Assembly (NCBI GenBank): GCA_904502005.1
Contig: CAJGDC010000028.1
Location: 1 to 23,655 of the forward strand
Origin: an uncultured Alistipes sp.
GTDB taxonomy: Bacteria; Bacteroidota; Bacteroidia; Bacteroidales; Rikenellaceae
Direction: 5' to 3'
Length of the DNA: 23,655 nt
Shown: positions 1 through 7,652 of the stretch, in pieces
Numbering within the stretch: position 1 is the stretch's first letter
How the letters are laid out: the number at the start of each line of letters is the position of its first letter
Notes under the pieces: generated by a model
What the model was told of the DNA's origin: nothing
The model's database searches: none
Seen by the model: the letters and a program-made list of their open reading frames with translations, nothing else
Made by a program: the position numbers and the translations under genes

Positions 1-5
1 GGTAA

Positions 6-77
6 GGCCGATTCGTCTATCGGTTAGGACGCAAGATTTTCATTCTTGAAAGACGAGTTCGACTCTCGTATCGGCTA
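6..77 (+). tRNA. tRNA-Glu (anticodon UUC)
   Basis: A full cloverleaf can be folded by eye. The acceptor stem is 6-12 with 70-76 (first pair G-U), the D stem 15-18 with 27-30, the anticodon stem 32-36 with 44-48, and the T stem 53-57 with 65-69 around loop TTCGACT. The anticodon TTC at 39-41 sits in loop TTTTCAT and reads GAA/GAG. The discriminator is A77. The bases after it are CAT, so the 3' CCA is not encoded and must be added after transcription, which the cca gene at 595-2001 can do. No promoter is visible in the five bases upstream; transcription must begin outside the window. It may be co-transcribed with rpsT. Confidence 0.97.
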
Positions 78-114
78 CATTTTTTGACGGGTGATACCAT
101 CGGAGCGGGAGAAA

Positions 115-174
115 TCCTATCCAAAACCACCTACGGGTGGGCAACCAAGAGGGGGAGGGAGGTTAAAAATAGGA
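115..174 (+). promoter_or_regulatory. possible structured leader of rpsT (three-way junction)
   Basis: Between the tRNA and rpsT the sequence can form a closing helix TCCTAT (115-120) with ATAGGA (169-174). This encloses a hairpin CCACC-TACG-GGTGG (127-140) and a second helix AACC (143-146) with GGTT (161-164) around a purine-rich loop containing GGGGGAGGGA. The rest of the gap (175-231) is A/T-rich and unstructured. Ribosomal protein genes often carry leaders bound by their own product, but I do not recognise this as a known family. The helices are short and could be chance. Confidence 0.35.
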
Positions 175-231
175 CCCCAAAAACAACTAACAAGAAAATA
201 AAAATTTAACAACTGAAATAATTTAACAATT

Positions 232-483
232 ATGGCAAATCACAAATCATCTAAGAAGAGAATTCGCCAGACCGCTACAAAGCGTGCTCACAACCGCCTT
301 TATCACAAGACTGCTCGCAACGCTGTAAAGGCTCTGCGCAACACTACTGAGAAGGCAGCTGCTGAGGCATTGCTTCCAAAGGTAACCGCTATGCTTGACA
401 AGTTGGCTAAGCACAACATTATCCACAAGAACAAGGCTGGTAACCTCAAAGGCGCAATTCAGTTGCACGTAAACGCTCTTTAA
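232..483 (+). CDS. rpsT: 30S ribosomal protein S20
   Basis: This 83-residue, very basic protein is S20, a primary 16S rRNA-binding protein of the small subunit. The N-terminus MANHKSSKKRIRQTATKRAH is a close match to the family, and the length fits (about 83-90 residues). The Lys/Arg-rich helical N-terminal half is followed by the conserved C-terminal part with HNIIHKNKAGNLKG. The ATG is preceded by an A/T-rich stretch (TTTAACAATT) with no Shine-Dalgarno sequence, normal in Bacteroidetes. It stands alone between tRNA-Glu upstream and a strong terminator downstream. The upstream 150 bases may fold into an autoregulatory leader. Identity is near certain. Confidence 0.98.
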   Translation: MANHKSSKKRIRQTATKRAHNRLYHKTARNAVKALRNTTEKAAAEALLPKVTAMLDKLAKHNIIHKNKAGNLKGAIQLHVNAL

Positions 484-500
484 TCAGCGTATTACGTCAA

Positions 501-539
501 AGAGATAGGGAACACAAATGTGTTCCCTATCTCTTTTTT
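501..539 (+). terminator. rho-independent terminator after rpsT
   Basis: A perfect 16-bp inverted repeat, AGAGATAGGGAACACA (501-516) and its complement (519-534), leaves only a two-base gap and is followed by a T run at 534-539. On the minus strand the same stem is followed only by TTTG, so it would act more weakly on transcripts arriving from cca. Confidence 0.93.
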
Positions 540-540
540 G

Positions 541-572
541 GCTGTTGGCTTTTAGCCATTAGCCTTTTAGCG
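541..572. repeat. degenerate heptamer tandem repeat in the rpsT-cca gap
   Basis: The stretch reads as successive units GCTGTTG, GCTTTTA, GCCATTA, GCCTTTTA, then GCGG: about four copies of GCYNTTR, each starting with GC. It lies between the rpsT terminator and the end of cca. Just beyond it, ACAGAC-TTC-GTCTGT (575-589) is a small perfect hairpin. No coding potential is seen here. Confidence 0.45.
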
Positions 573-594
573 GTACAGACTTCGTCTGTCGTGT

Positions 595-2001
595 TTACTC
601 GCGTTTTTTCAGGCCACGCTCGGCAGCGAGGGTTTCGAGCATCTGATGGGCGGCGTCATATTCGTTTGGTATTTCGCCGTCAAGGATTGCATTTTTGATT
701 ATATCCTTAATCTCACCAAGTATACTACATGGTGGCACATCGTACTCGCGCATGATAATATCGCCCGTAATAGGTGGTTGGAAGTTTCTCACTCTGTCGC
801 GCTCCTCAAGGTCCTTCATCTTTCGGCGCACAAGGGCGAAATTATCAAGGAATCGTTTAACCTTCTCCTCAATGCCCGAGGTAATATCCGCCTCACAGAG
901 GGTCATCAACGCCTCCACATCATCACCTGCTTCAAAGAGTAGCCTACGCACTGCCGAATCTGTTACAAGCTCCTCTGCAAGAATTATCGGGCGCAGATGC
1001 AGAAAGACCATCTTCTGCACAAATCGCATAGGCTCACCCAATGGTAGACCCAATCGACGGAAGATAGGTTTTACCATCTTGGAACCCAATACTTCGTGTC
1101 CATGGAATGACCAACCAATCTTCGGGTCGTAGCTCTTACACTGAGGCTTTGCAATATCGTGTAACACAGCTGCCCAGCGAAGATATAGATCGTCGCTCTT
1201 GCGAGCTACATTGTCAAGGACCTTAAGCGTATGTTTGAAGTTATCCTTGTGAGTGTGATTACCTCGTCGCTCCACACCACAGAGGTTGTGAAGTTCAGGA
1301 AATATAAGCTCAAGGAGTCCTGTAAGTTCAAGAAGTTCAAAACCTATAGATGGCACTGGCGAGGCGACTATCTTGTTGAGCTCCACGATAATACGCTCCT
1401 TAGAGACAATCTCTATACGTTTACGATTGCGGCGTATAGCTTCAAAAGTTTCATCCTCAAGTTCAAAGCCCAGTTGGCTGGCGAAACGAATTCCGCGCAT
1501 CATTCTAAGTGGGTCGTCCGAGAAGGTTATATCAGGGTCACAAGGTGTGCGAATAATACAATCCTCAAGGTCGTACATACCATCAAAAGGGTCTACCAAT
1601 TCACCGAAGGTTTCCTTATTGAGTGACCATGCCAAGGCGTTGATAGTAAAGTCTCTACGGCGTTGGTCATCCTCAATAGTTCCATCCTCAACATGTGGTT
1701 TACGAGAATCTGGCGAGTAGGACTCTTTTCTTGCACCTACGAACTCTATCTCCAGACCGTCAGAGTGGAGCATTGCCGTACCAAAACGCTTGAATACCAC
1801 CACGTTAGTCTTAAGTTCAGTTGCAAGTGCCTGAGCCACCTCAATACCGCTACCCACAACCACCACATCGATATCCGAGCACTTACGACCGAGATAATAA
1901 TCGCGCACATAGCCTCCGATAACAAAGGCCTGCACCCCCTTTTCATCTACTATGCGAGAAATCTTCTTAAATATGGGCAGTGAGAGTGGATTTTTACTCA
2001 T
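595..2001 (-). CDS. cca: CCA-adding tRNA nucleotidyltransferase with HD domain
   Basis: The 468-residue protein adds or repairs the 3' CCA of tRNAs using CTP and ATP. The class II nucleotidyltransferase head is clear: VIGGYVRDYYLGRKCSDIDV at residues 28-47 holds the GG motif and the D-x-D metal pair (D43, D45), followed by RRRDFTINALAWS and the nucleotide-selecting segment LRMMRGIRFASQLGF. The second half carries an HD phosphohydrolase domain (HTHKDNFKHTL, then RWAAVLHDIAKP and FHGHE). It is the downstream gene of a minus-strand pair: its ATG (1999-2001) lies inside the end of pdxJ, an 8-base overlap that suggests coupled translation. It fits the nearby tRNA-Glu, which lacks an encoded CCA. 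A plain poly(A) polymerase is the alternative, but the HD domain and the motifs favour CCA addition. Confidence 0.93.
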   Translation of the reverse strand: MSKNPLSLPIFKKISRIVDEKGVQAFVIGGYVRDYYLGRKCSDIDVVVVGSGIEVAQALATELKTNVVVFKRFGTAMLHSDGLEIEFVGARKESYSPDSRKPHVEDGTIEDDQRRRDFTINALAWSLNKETFGELVDPFDGMYDLEDCIIRTPCDPDITFSDDPLRMMRGIRFASQLGFELEDETFEAIRRNRKRIEIVSKERIIVELNKIVASPVPSIGFELLELTGLLELIFPELHNLCGVERRGNHTHKDNFKHTLKVLDNVARKSDDLYLRWAAVLHDIAKPQCKSYDPKIGWSFHGHEVLGSKMVKPIFRRLGLPLGEPMRFVQKMVFLHLRPIILAEELVTDSAVRRLLFEAGDDVEALMTLCEADITSGIEEKVKRFLDNFALVRRKMKDLEERDRVRNFQPPITGDIIMREYDVPPCSILGEIKDIIKNAILDGEIPNEYDAAHQMLETLAAERGLKKRE

Positions 2002-2713
2002 CTTTCAGGCAACGGCGATATAGTTGTACTGTATTTTCAAGACCAAAATAGAGCGCATCGCTAATAAGTGCATGGCCAATAGAGACCTCGTCACACCAAG
2101 GAATACGTTCAGCAAAATATTTCAGATTCTCAAGCGAAAGGTCATGACCAGCATTGAGTCCCAGCCCGCACTCACGCGCAGCCTCTGCAGCAGCAACATA
2201 AGGTGCGATAGCAGCCTCACGGTCAGCAGCATAGTCACGAGCATATGCCTCGGTATATAGCTCTACGCGGTCTGCGCCACACTCCTTGGCACCACGTACC
2301 ATCTCAACATCCGGGTCAACAAAGATAGATACACGGATGCCATACTGATGGAACTTGCTGCACATAGCGGTAAGGAACTCACGATTGTTAATCGTATCCC
2401 AACCTGCGTTAGAGGTAATCGCATCAGCTGCATCCGGCACAAGGGTCACCTGTGCAGGGACAACCTCGCATACCAAATCTACAAACGACTCTATAGGATT
2501 ACCCTCAATATTGAGTTCGGTAGTAACCACATCCTTCAACTCTCGGACATCAGAATATCGGATATGTCGCGCATCTGGACGAGGGTGAACAGTAATACCC
2601 TGACCTCCAAAACGCTCAATTGCAATTGCAGCATTAACAACATTTGGCATATTACCGCCACGAGAATTGCGAATTACTGCAATCTTGTTTATATTTACAC
2701 TAAGTTTTGTCAT
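1994..2713 (-). CDS. pdxJ: pyridoxine 5'-phosphate synthase
   Basis: This 239-residue TIM-barrel enzyme condenses 3-amino-2-oxopropyl phosphate with deoxyxylulose 5-phosphate, the last step of de novo vitamin B6 synthesis. Diagnostic segments are the N-terminus MTKLSVNINKIAVIRNSRGG, GGQGITVHPRPDARHIR (phosphate and active-site region), the mid-barrel FVDPDVEMVRGAKECGADRVELYTE, and the C-terminal GLGLNAGHDLSLENL and EVSIGHALISDALYFG. I take the ATG at 2713 because MTKLSVN is the family N-terminus; a TTG three codons upstream is in frame but unlikely. A TAACTTTG promoter box (2745-2752, minus) precedes it. The gene leads a two-gene operon with cca and is divergent from nadK. Confidence 0.96.
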   Translation of the reverse strand: MTKLSVNINKIAVIRNSRGGNMPNVVNAAIAIERFGGQGITVHPRPDARHIRYSDVRELKDVVTTELNIEGNPIESFVDLVCEVVPAQVTLVPDAADAITSNAGWDTINNREFLTAMCSKFHQYGIRVSIFVDPDVEMVRGAKECGADRVELYTEAYARDYAADREAAIAPYVAAAEAARECGLGLNAGHDLSLENLKYFAERIPWCDEVSIGHALISDALYFGLENTVQLYRRCLKDE

Positions 2714-2732
2714 AACACCCAAAAAAATTAGT

Positions 2733-2740
2733 TATCTTTG
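2733..2740 (+). promoter_or_regulatory. -7 box of the nadK promoter
   Basis: TATCTTTG matches the Bacteroidetes -7 consensus TAnnTTTG exactly and predicts transcription starting near 2744, about 30 bases before the nadK ATG. A TTTG at 2706-2709 could be the -33 element, though the 23-base spacing is a little long. Confidence 0.65.
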
Positions 2741-2744
2741 CCCA

Positions 2745-2752
2745 CAAAGTTA
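2745..2752 (-). promoter_or_regulatory. -7 box of the pdxJ-cca promoter
   Basis: Read on the minus strand this is TAACTTTG, a match to TAnnTTTG, predicting a start near 2741 and a leader of about 28 bases to the pdxJ ATG. It lies four bases from the opposing nadK box, so the two predicted transcripts overlap at their 5' ends. No clear -33 element is visible. Confidence 0.6.
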
Positions 2753-2774
2753 AACATTTTCTTCAAGAGTAGAA

Positions 2775-3650
2775 ATGAAAATCATACTTTTTTCGCGTCC
2801 ACTTGCCTTTGCGCACAAAGAGCAGATCGCTCAGATATTCGCCGCCATAGAGCGCTACGGCTTCGATTATGCTGTAAATTGCGAGGCTGCAGATGATATA
2901 GAGCAGTTCATTGAGCGTACAATTACGCCCGAAAAGAGGTATTGTCAGAGCGTAGACGACCTCAATGGCGAGGCTGTAATGGTCTGCTATGGTGGTGACG
3001 GAACTCTGCTGGAGGGTGTGCACCGCCTTTGTGGAAAGAAGATTCCCGTTGTGGGCATCAACTCTGGTCGTTTAGGATTTCTGGCGCTTGCACAGAGCAG
3101 TGAGATTGATGAGGTTTTTGAGCAGATTGCTACCAGAACTCTGCGCATTGAACAGCGCTCGATGTTAGAGGTTACGGGCGAGTTTGAGGGTAGACAGCAG
3201 AGCGTCTACGCACTCAATGAGGTTGCCGTTCAAAGACTTGGAGCCACAATGATTTCAGTTGATGTCATGGTAGATGCGATGCCTACGCTCACATGCAATG
3301 GTGATGGCGTAATTATCTCTACACCAACGGGTTCTACGGCCTACTCACTCAGTGCAGGTGGTCCGATTTTATCGCCTTCATGCCACTGCTTTGTCCTCAC
3401 ACCGCTCTCGCCGCACAACCTTACATTGCGCCCCGTTGTTATCCCTGATAGCAGCACCGTAGAGCTAAAGATTCATACCCGCAGTAACGAGGCTTCAATA
3501 TCTGTAGACAATAGAACTTTTGCCATTACTGACAACAAAAAAATTGTGATTAAGATGGCAAAAAGAGCGATATCTTTGGCTGTTCCACACAATATTTCGT
3601 TCTACGACTCGTTACGAAATAAACTCATGTGGGGTGTAGATAATCGCTAA
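2775..3650 (+). CDS. nadK: NAD kinase
   Basis: The 291-residue protein phosphorylates NAD to NADP in the cytosol. The GGDGT nucleotide-binding motif is at residues 73-77 within MVCYGGDGTLLEGVHRL, followed by PVVGINSGRLGFLA, the conserved LNEVAV, and the family signature GDGVIISTPTGSTAYSLSAG. The length matches bacterial NAD kinases (about 270-300). The ATG at 2775 directly opens the predicted first beta strand (MKIILFSRPLAF). It has its own promoter box at 2733-2740, divergent from pdxJ-cca. The 63-base gap to uppS holds another promoter box, so nadK and uppS may be only partly co-transcribed. Confidence 0.96.
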   Translation: MKIILFSRPLAFAHKEQIAQIFAAIERYGFDYAVNCEAADDIEQFIERTITPEKRYCQSVDDLNGEAVMVCYGGDGTLLEGVHRLCGKKIPVVGINSGRLGFLALAQSSEIDEVFEQIATRTLRIEQRSMLEVTGEFEGRQQSVYALNEVAVQRLGATMISVDVMVDAMPTLTCNGDGVIISTPTGSTAYSLSAGGPILSPSCHCFVLTPLSPHNLTLRPVVIPDSSTVELKIHTRSNEASISVDNRTFAITDNKKIVIKMAKRAISLAVPHNISFYDSLRNKLMWGVDNR

Positions 3651-3697
3651 AAAGTGTGATTATCTGCACAAAAACGCATTATTTCAGAAAAAAGCGT

Positions 3698-3705
3698 TAT
3701 ATTTG
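3698..3705 (+). promoter_or_regulatory. -7 box of the uppS-bamA promoter
   Basis: TATATTTG matches TAnnTTTG. Only eight bases separate it from the uppS ATG at 3714, so the predicted start lies about five bases or fewer upstream of the start codon, giving a nearly leaderless mRNA. An inverted repeat AACGC (3673-3677) / GCGTT (3694-3698) overlaps the region just upstream. Confidence 0.6.
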
Positions 3706-3713
3706 CGAGTTAT

Positions 3714-4424
3714 ATGGAGAATATAGAACGCATACCGACCCATGTTGCCATCATTATGGATGGCAATGGCCGCTGGGCAAAGGCTCTGGGCAAGGAGCGC
3801 TATGAGGGTCATATTGAGGGGGTAGACTCTGTTCGTGAGTGCATCAAAGCCGCTCGCAGAAACGGGGTTAAGTATCTCACTCTCTATGCCTTTTCTACCG
3901 AGAACTGGGGTCGTCCAGCCGAGGAGGTAAATGCGCTGATGGAGCTCTTCTGCAAGAGTGTTATTGCAGAGACCCCACAGCTTATTGAGCAGGGTGTGCG
4001 TGTGGTGATGATTGGTCGCCGAGACCGTTTCTCTGAGCGTGTATGTAGCCATTTGGAGCAGATTGAAAGGGATACCGCCGCAGGTGAGCATCTAACTCTT
4101 GTGTTAGCCTTTGACTACTCATCTCGTGATGAGATTACAACAGCGGTTAAGGCTCTTGCATCCAAGGTGGCGGCAGGAGAGCTTGCTGTAGAGGATATTT
4201 GCGAGCAGAGTATCTCTCAGAGCCTCTACACTGCGGGCATTCCCGACCCAGACTTCATTATTCGCACCAGCGGTGAGTGTCGTCTGAGCAACTTTTTACT
4301 CTGGCAGGCAAGCTATGCGGAGATGTATTTTCCAACAACTATGTGGCCAGACTTTAAGCAGGAACAATTTGATAAAGCATTAGAGGAGTATGCTTCGCGC
4401 GAGCGTCGCTACGGTAAACTCTAA
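3714..4424 (+). CDS. uppS: isoprenyl transferase (undecaprenyl diphosphate synthase)
   Basis: This 236-residue cis-prenyltransferase elongates farnesyl diphosphate with isopentenyl diphosphate to the C55 carrier lipid used for peptidoglycan and O-antigen. The catalytic loop VAIIMDGNGRWAKALG (Asp at residue 16) lies near the N-terminus. LTLYAFSTENWGRP follows, and the C-terminal diphosphate-binding segment reads IRTSGECRLSNFLLWQASYAE. The length fits the family (about 230-250). The ATG at 3714 is the only reasonable start before the catalytic loop. A promoter box ends eight bases upstream. bamA starts 10 bases after the stop, the standard Bacteroidetes arrangement that links carrier-lipid and outer-membrane biogenesis. 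Confidence 0.96.
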   Translation: MENIERIPTHVAIIMDGNGRWAKALGKERYEGHIEGVDSVRECIKAARRNGVKYLTLYAFSTENWGRPAEEVNALMELFCKSVIAETPQLIEQGVRVVMIGRRDRFSERVCSHLEQIERDTAAGEHLTLVLAFDYSSRDEITTAVKALASKVAAGELAVEDICEQSISQSLYTAGIPDPDFIIRTSGECRLSNFLLWQASYAEMYFPTTMWPDFKQEQFDKALEEYASRERRYGKL

Positions 4425-4434
4425 CAAACAGTAT

Positions 4435-7074
4435 ATGATGAGAATATTAAAATATCTAATCTTTGCCGTGTTGGTACTCTCAACACTTACCGTGTCGGCA
4501 CAGCAAAGCAAAAAAGAGAGTCGAGAGGAGCGCAAAAAGGCTAGAACCGAGTTGCGTGAGGCATTGCGCGATGCAAAACCGGCAGTGGCAACTAAGAGGA
4601 GTGGCCCTATATCTATCACCGAGAATCCAGATGATAATTTCGTGGTTCCTCAGGATGCTCAGTATCTTGACAGCAAGCAGCAGAAGCTCTATCACATCCG
4701 CAAGGTGAATATCCATGGCGTGAAGTATCTCAACCATGATATTCTCCGCTCTGCATCTGGTTTGGTTCCAGGAGATTCTGTATATCTGCCAGGTCCATTT
4801 ATCCAGAACGCCGCAAACCGACTCTGGATGCAACGATATTTTGAGGATATTCAGATTGGTGCCACCATAGAGGGCGACAGCCTTGACCTTGAGGTTGTGC
4901 TTAAGGAGCGTGCTCGTGTTATGAACTGGAAGATTGCCGGAGTACCAAAGAGCAAGAGCGCGGACCTTATCACAGAGCTAAAACTCAAGCGTGGTCACGA
5001 GCTCTCTGACTATGTTATCGACAAGAACTGTAAGCTTATCAAGAAGCACTTCTCTGACAAGGGATTCCGCAATTGCGAGGTTACTGCCACATATGAGAAT
5101 GACTCAGTTATTAAGCAGGGTGTCAATGTAACATTCCACGTTACAAAGAATCCTCGAGTACGCATCGGTGCAATCACCTTTGAGGGCAATAAAAATTTTG
5201 ATAACAAGCGTCTGGAGCGTACATTTAAGAAGACTCACCGCGTGAGCATTAAGTTCTGGCAGCAGACAAAACTTATGGAGAAGGAGTATGAGGATGATAA
5301 GGAGCTGCTTATTGACTTCTACAACTCTAAGGGTTATCGTAACGCCCACATCCTTTCAGACTCTATCTACACCATCGACGCAAAGCGTATCGGCCTTCAT
5401 ATCAAACTTAATGAGGGTAACAAGTACTATATCCGCAATGTAAATTGGGTCGGTAACTCAAAGTACGAGACTGAGCATCTGCAGAGGCTCCTCTCTGTAA
5501 AGAGTGGCGACGTATACGATAAGAAATCTATCCACAAGCGACTCGGTATCGGCAAGGAGGCAAACCCAGACGATATGTCTATCTCAAGCCTCTATCAGAA
5601 CGAGGGTTATCTGGTGTCACAGATTGAGCCAGCCGAGATTGTTGTTGGTGCAGACTCTCTGGACCTTGAGCTAAGAGTCTTTGAGGGTAAGCAGTTTACA
5701 ATCAACAATGTAGGCATTTCGGGCAATATGCGTGTAGACGACGAGGTTATCCGTCGTGAGCTATACACTCGTCCGGGTGAGCTATACAACCGTGCGCTGC
5801 TTATGCAGACAATCCGTACCCTTGCAGGTATGCAGCACTTTAATGAGGAGGCTATCATGCCTGATATTAAGCTTGTTCAGGGTGCTTCTGACCTTGTTGA
5901 TGTAAACTGGCCGCTTGAGGAGAAGGCATCTGACCAGTTCAACATCGCTGCAGGTTGGGGCTCTGGTACATTCGTAGGTTCTGTGGGTATTACACTGAAC
6001 AACCTCTCTGTGCGCAACTTCTTCAACAAGGGCGCATGGCGACCATATCCAATGGGTCAAAACCAGCGTCTATCTATCTCAGGTCAGACCAATGGTACAT
6101 ACTACAAGGCACTTTCGGTAAGCTTCTCTGAGCCATGGCTCGGTGGTAGCAAGCCAAACTCACTCACTGTATCAGGTCACCTTTCAGAGTCTAACGACGC
6201 CTACTATCCTTGGCAGAAGGCTCGAACTTACTTCCGCAGCTATGGTGTAGCCGTTGGTCTTGGTAAGCGACTCTCTTGGCCAGACCCATACTTCCAGCTC
6301 TATGCCGAGCTTTCATACCTCAGATATGGACTGAAGGGATATACCTCATTTATCATGGAGAATGGTAATGCGAACACCTTGGCTCTTAAGGTTGTGCTTG
6401 GACGAAACTCTACCGACCAGCCAATCTATCCTCGCCGTGGTTCGGACATCTCATTCTCGCTACAGATTACCCCTCCATTCTCTGCATTTGACGGCAAAGA
6501 TTATGCCGATACAAACCTGTCGGAGCAGGACCGCTGGCGTTGGATTGAGTTCCACAAGTGGCAGTTTAAGGCTCAGTGGTTCCAGCCTCTTACTCGCAAC
6601 AACAACCTTGTGCTGATGGCTAAGGCTGAGATGGGTTACCTCGGACACTATAATAAAAATAAGGTATCTCCATTTGAGCGATTCCAGGTCGGTGGTGACG
6701 GCATGACCGGTTATAGCATCTACGGTATGGATATTATCGCTCTGCGTGGTTACGAGGATGGCGACCTCGACCCCGTGGGTACACGATACTCTATCGGATA
6801 CAACAAGTACACCCTTGAGCTTCGCTACCCTATTATTCTCAAGCCTTCGTCACAGATTTATGTGCTCGGATTCCTTGAGGGCGGTAATGGATTCTCTTCT
6901 TGGAAGGACTTCTCTCCATTCAAGATTAAGCGCTCTGCCGGTGTGGGTGTGCGACTCTATCTGCCTATCGTTGGTATGCTTGGTATCGACTGGGGTTACG
7001 GCTTTGACCCAGCCTCTGGACAGACAAAGCGTAGTGGTAGCCAATTCCACTTTGTTCTCGGCCAGAACTTCTAA
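4435..7074 (+). CDS. bamA: outer membrane assembly factor BamA (Omp85 family)
   Basis: The 879-residue precursor is the central subunit of the machine that inserts beta-barrel proteins into the outer membrane. It begins with a signal peptide (RILKYLIFAVLVLSTLTVSA, about residues 3-22, then Q) and a charged KKESREERKKAR linker. From roughly residue 70 to 460 it has repeated POTRA-type segments, for example RIGAITFEGNKNFDNKRLE and FTINNVGISGNMRVDDEVIR. The C-terminal half is an Omp85 barrel with the conserved loop motif ALRGYEDGDL, and it ends in aromatic FHFVLGQNF, the usual beta-signal. I place the start at 4435 (or the next ATG at 4438) because the signal peptide follows at once. It sits between uppS and two Skp-like chaperone genes, which supports the role. 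Confidence 0.95.
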   Translation: MMRILKYLIFAVLVLSTLTVSAQQSKKESREERKKARTELREALRDAKPAVATKRSGPISITENPDDNFVVPQDAQYLDSKQQKLYHIRKVNIHGVKYLNHDILRSASGLVPGDSVYLPGPFIQNAANRLWMQRYFEDIQIGATIEGDSLDLEVVLKERARVMNWKIAGVPKSKSADLITELKLKRGHELSDYVIDKNCKLIKKHFSDKGFRNCEVTATYENDSVIKQGVNVTFHVTKNPRVRIGAITFEGNKNFDNKRLERTFKKTHRVSIKFWQQTKLMEKEYEDDKELLIDFYNSKGYRNAHILSDSIYTIDAKRIGLHIKLNEGNKYYIRNVNWVGNSKYETEHLQRLLSVKSGDVYDKKSIHKRLGIGKEANPDDMSISSLYQNEGYLVSQIEPAEIVVGADSLDLELRVFEGKQFTINNVGISGNMRVDDEVIRRELYTRPGELYNRALLMQTIRTLAGMQHFNEEAIMPDIKLVQGASDLVDVNWPLEEKASDQFNIAAGWGSGTFVGSVGITLNNLSVRNFFNKGAWRPYPMGQNQRLSISGQTNGTYYKALSVSFSEPWLGGSKPNSLTVSGHLSESNDAYYPWQKARTYFRSYGVAVGLGKRLSWPDPYFQLYAELSYLRYGLKGYTSFIMENGNANTLALKVVLGRNSTDQPIYPRRGSDISFSLQITPPFSAFDGKDYADTNLSEQDRWRWIEFHKWQFKAQWFQPLTRNNNLVLMAKAEMGYLGHYNKNKVSPFERFQVGGDGMTGYSIYGMDIIALRGYEDGDLDPVGTRYSIGYNKYTLELRYPIILKPSSQIYVLGFLEGGNGFSSWKDFSPFKIKRSAGVGVRLYLPIVGMLGIDWGYGFDPASGQTKRSGSQFHFVLGQNF

Positions 7075-7080
7075 TGGCAA

Positions 7081-7088
7081 TATTTTTG
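7081..7088 (+). promoter_or_regulatory. possible internal promoter (-7 box) for the ompH pair
   Basis: TATTTTTG in the 47-base gap after bamA matches TAnnTTTG, with about 30 bases to the next ATG. The nearest TTTG upstream (7051-7054) is spaced too far for a good -33 element, so this is a weak call; the two ompH genes could simply be read from the uppS promoter. Confidence 0.35.
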
Positions 7089-7121
7089 AAACACAGGGCG
7101 TTATACATTAAACACTAAAAG

Positions 7122-7637
7122 ATGAAAGTTATGAGAAGATTTATTGTTGCTCTTACAGCTCTGTTCATGTGCATCGGTGTGGCTAGTGCACAGAAATATA
7201 TCGTGGTAGATAGCGAGAAGATTTTCCGCTCCATTGACCAGTACAACACCGCTATGACTACCCTTGACAATCTTGCTAAGGAGTATCAGGCAAAGGTGGA
7301 CGCTACATATGCCGCCGTTGAGAACCTTTATAATAACTACATGGCTCAGAAGGCAAACCTTACTGCTGCTCAGCGTAACGCTAAGGAGCAGGAGATACTA
7401 ACTAAGGAGCAGGCAGCTACAGAGTATCAGCAGTCGGTCTTTGGTAACGATGGCGTAATGATGAAAAAACGCATAGAGCTTATACAGCCAATACAGAAGC
7501 GTGTCTTTAGCGTTATAGACAACTATGCTAAGGCAGGTGGATACGACATGGTACTCGACAAGGCATCAAATGCAACAATGCTCTACTGTTCTGAGGCTGT
7601 AGACCATACACAGAAAATTATTGAATTACTTAAATAA
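7122..7637 (+). CDS. OmpH/Skp family periplasmic chaperone (first copy)
   Basis: The 171-residue precursor has a signal peptide (MRRFIVALTALFMCIGVASAQ) and a mature part beginning KYIVVDSEKIFRSIDQYN, the usual OmpH/Skp opening strand. A helical, Gln/Lys/Ala-rich middle (about residues 45-130) suits the long coiled-coil tentacles of Skp. It closes with AKAGGYDMVLDKASNATMLYCSEAVDHT, the family's C-terminal strand pair. Skp trimers hold unfolded outer-membrane proteins in the periplasm and pass them to BamA, encoded just upstream. The start could be the ATG at 7122 or the one at 7131; both leave an intact signal peptide. A paralogue follows after 15 bases. Confidence 0.9.
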   Translation: MKVMRRFIVALTALFMCIGVASAQKYIVVDSEKIFRSIDQYNTAMTTLDNLAKEYQAKVDATYAAVENLYNNYMAQKANLTAAQRNAKEQEILTKEQAATEYQQSVFGNDGVMMKKRIELIQPIQKRVFSVIDNYAKAGGYDMVLDKASNATMLYCSEAVDHTQKIIELLK

Positions 7638-7652
7638 CACAAACAAACACTT

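Noticed and set aside
575..589. Hairpin ACAGAC-TTC-GTCTGT as a terminator for cca
   Set aside because: No T run follows it on the minus strand; it may be structural noise beside the heptamer repeat.
695..1132. 145-codon plus-strand open frame inside cca
   Set aside because: Shadow of the minus-strand cca frame, which carries all nucleotidyltransferase and HD motifs; no promoter or family resemblance.
3684..4091. 135-codon antisense frame over uppS
   Set aside because: Overlaps the catalytic region of a well-conserved gene and shows no recognisable domain.
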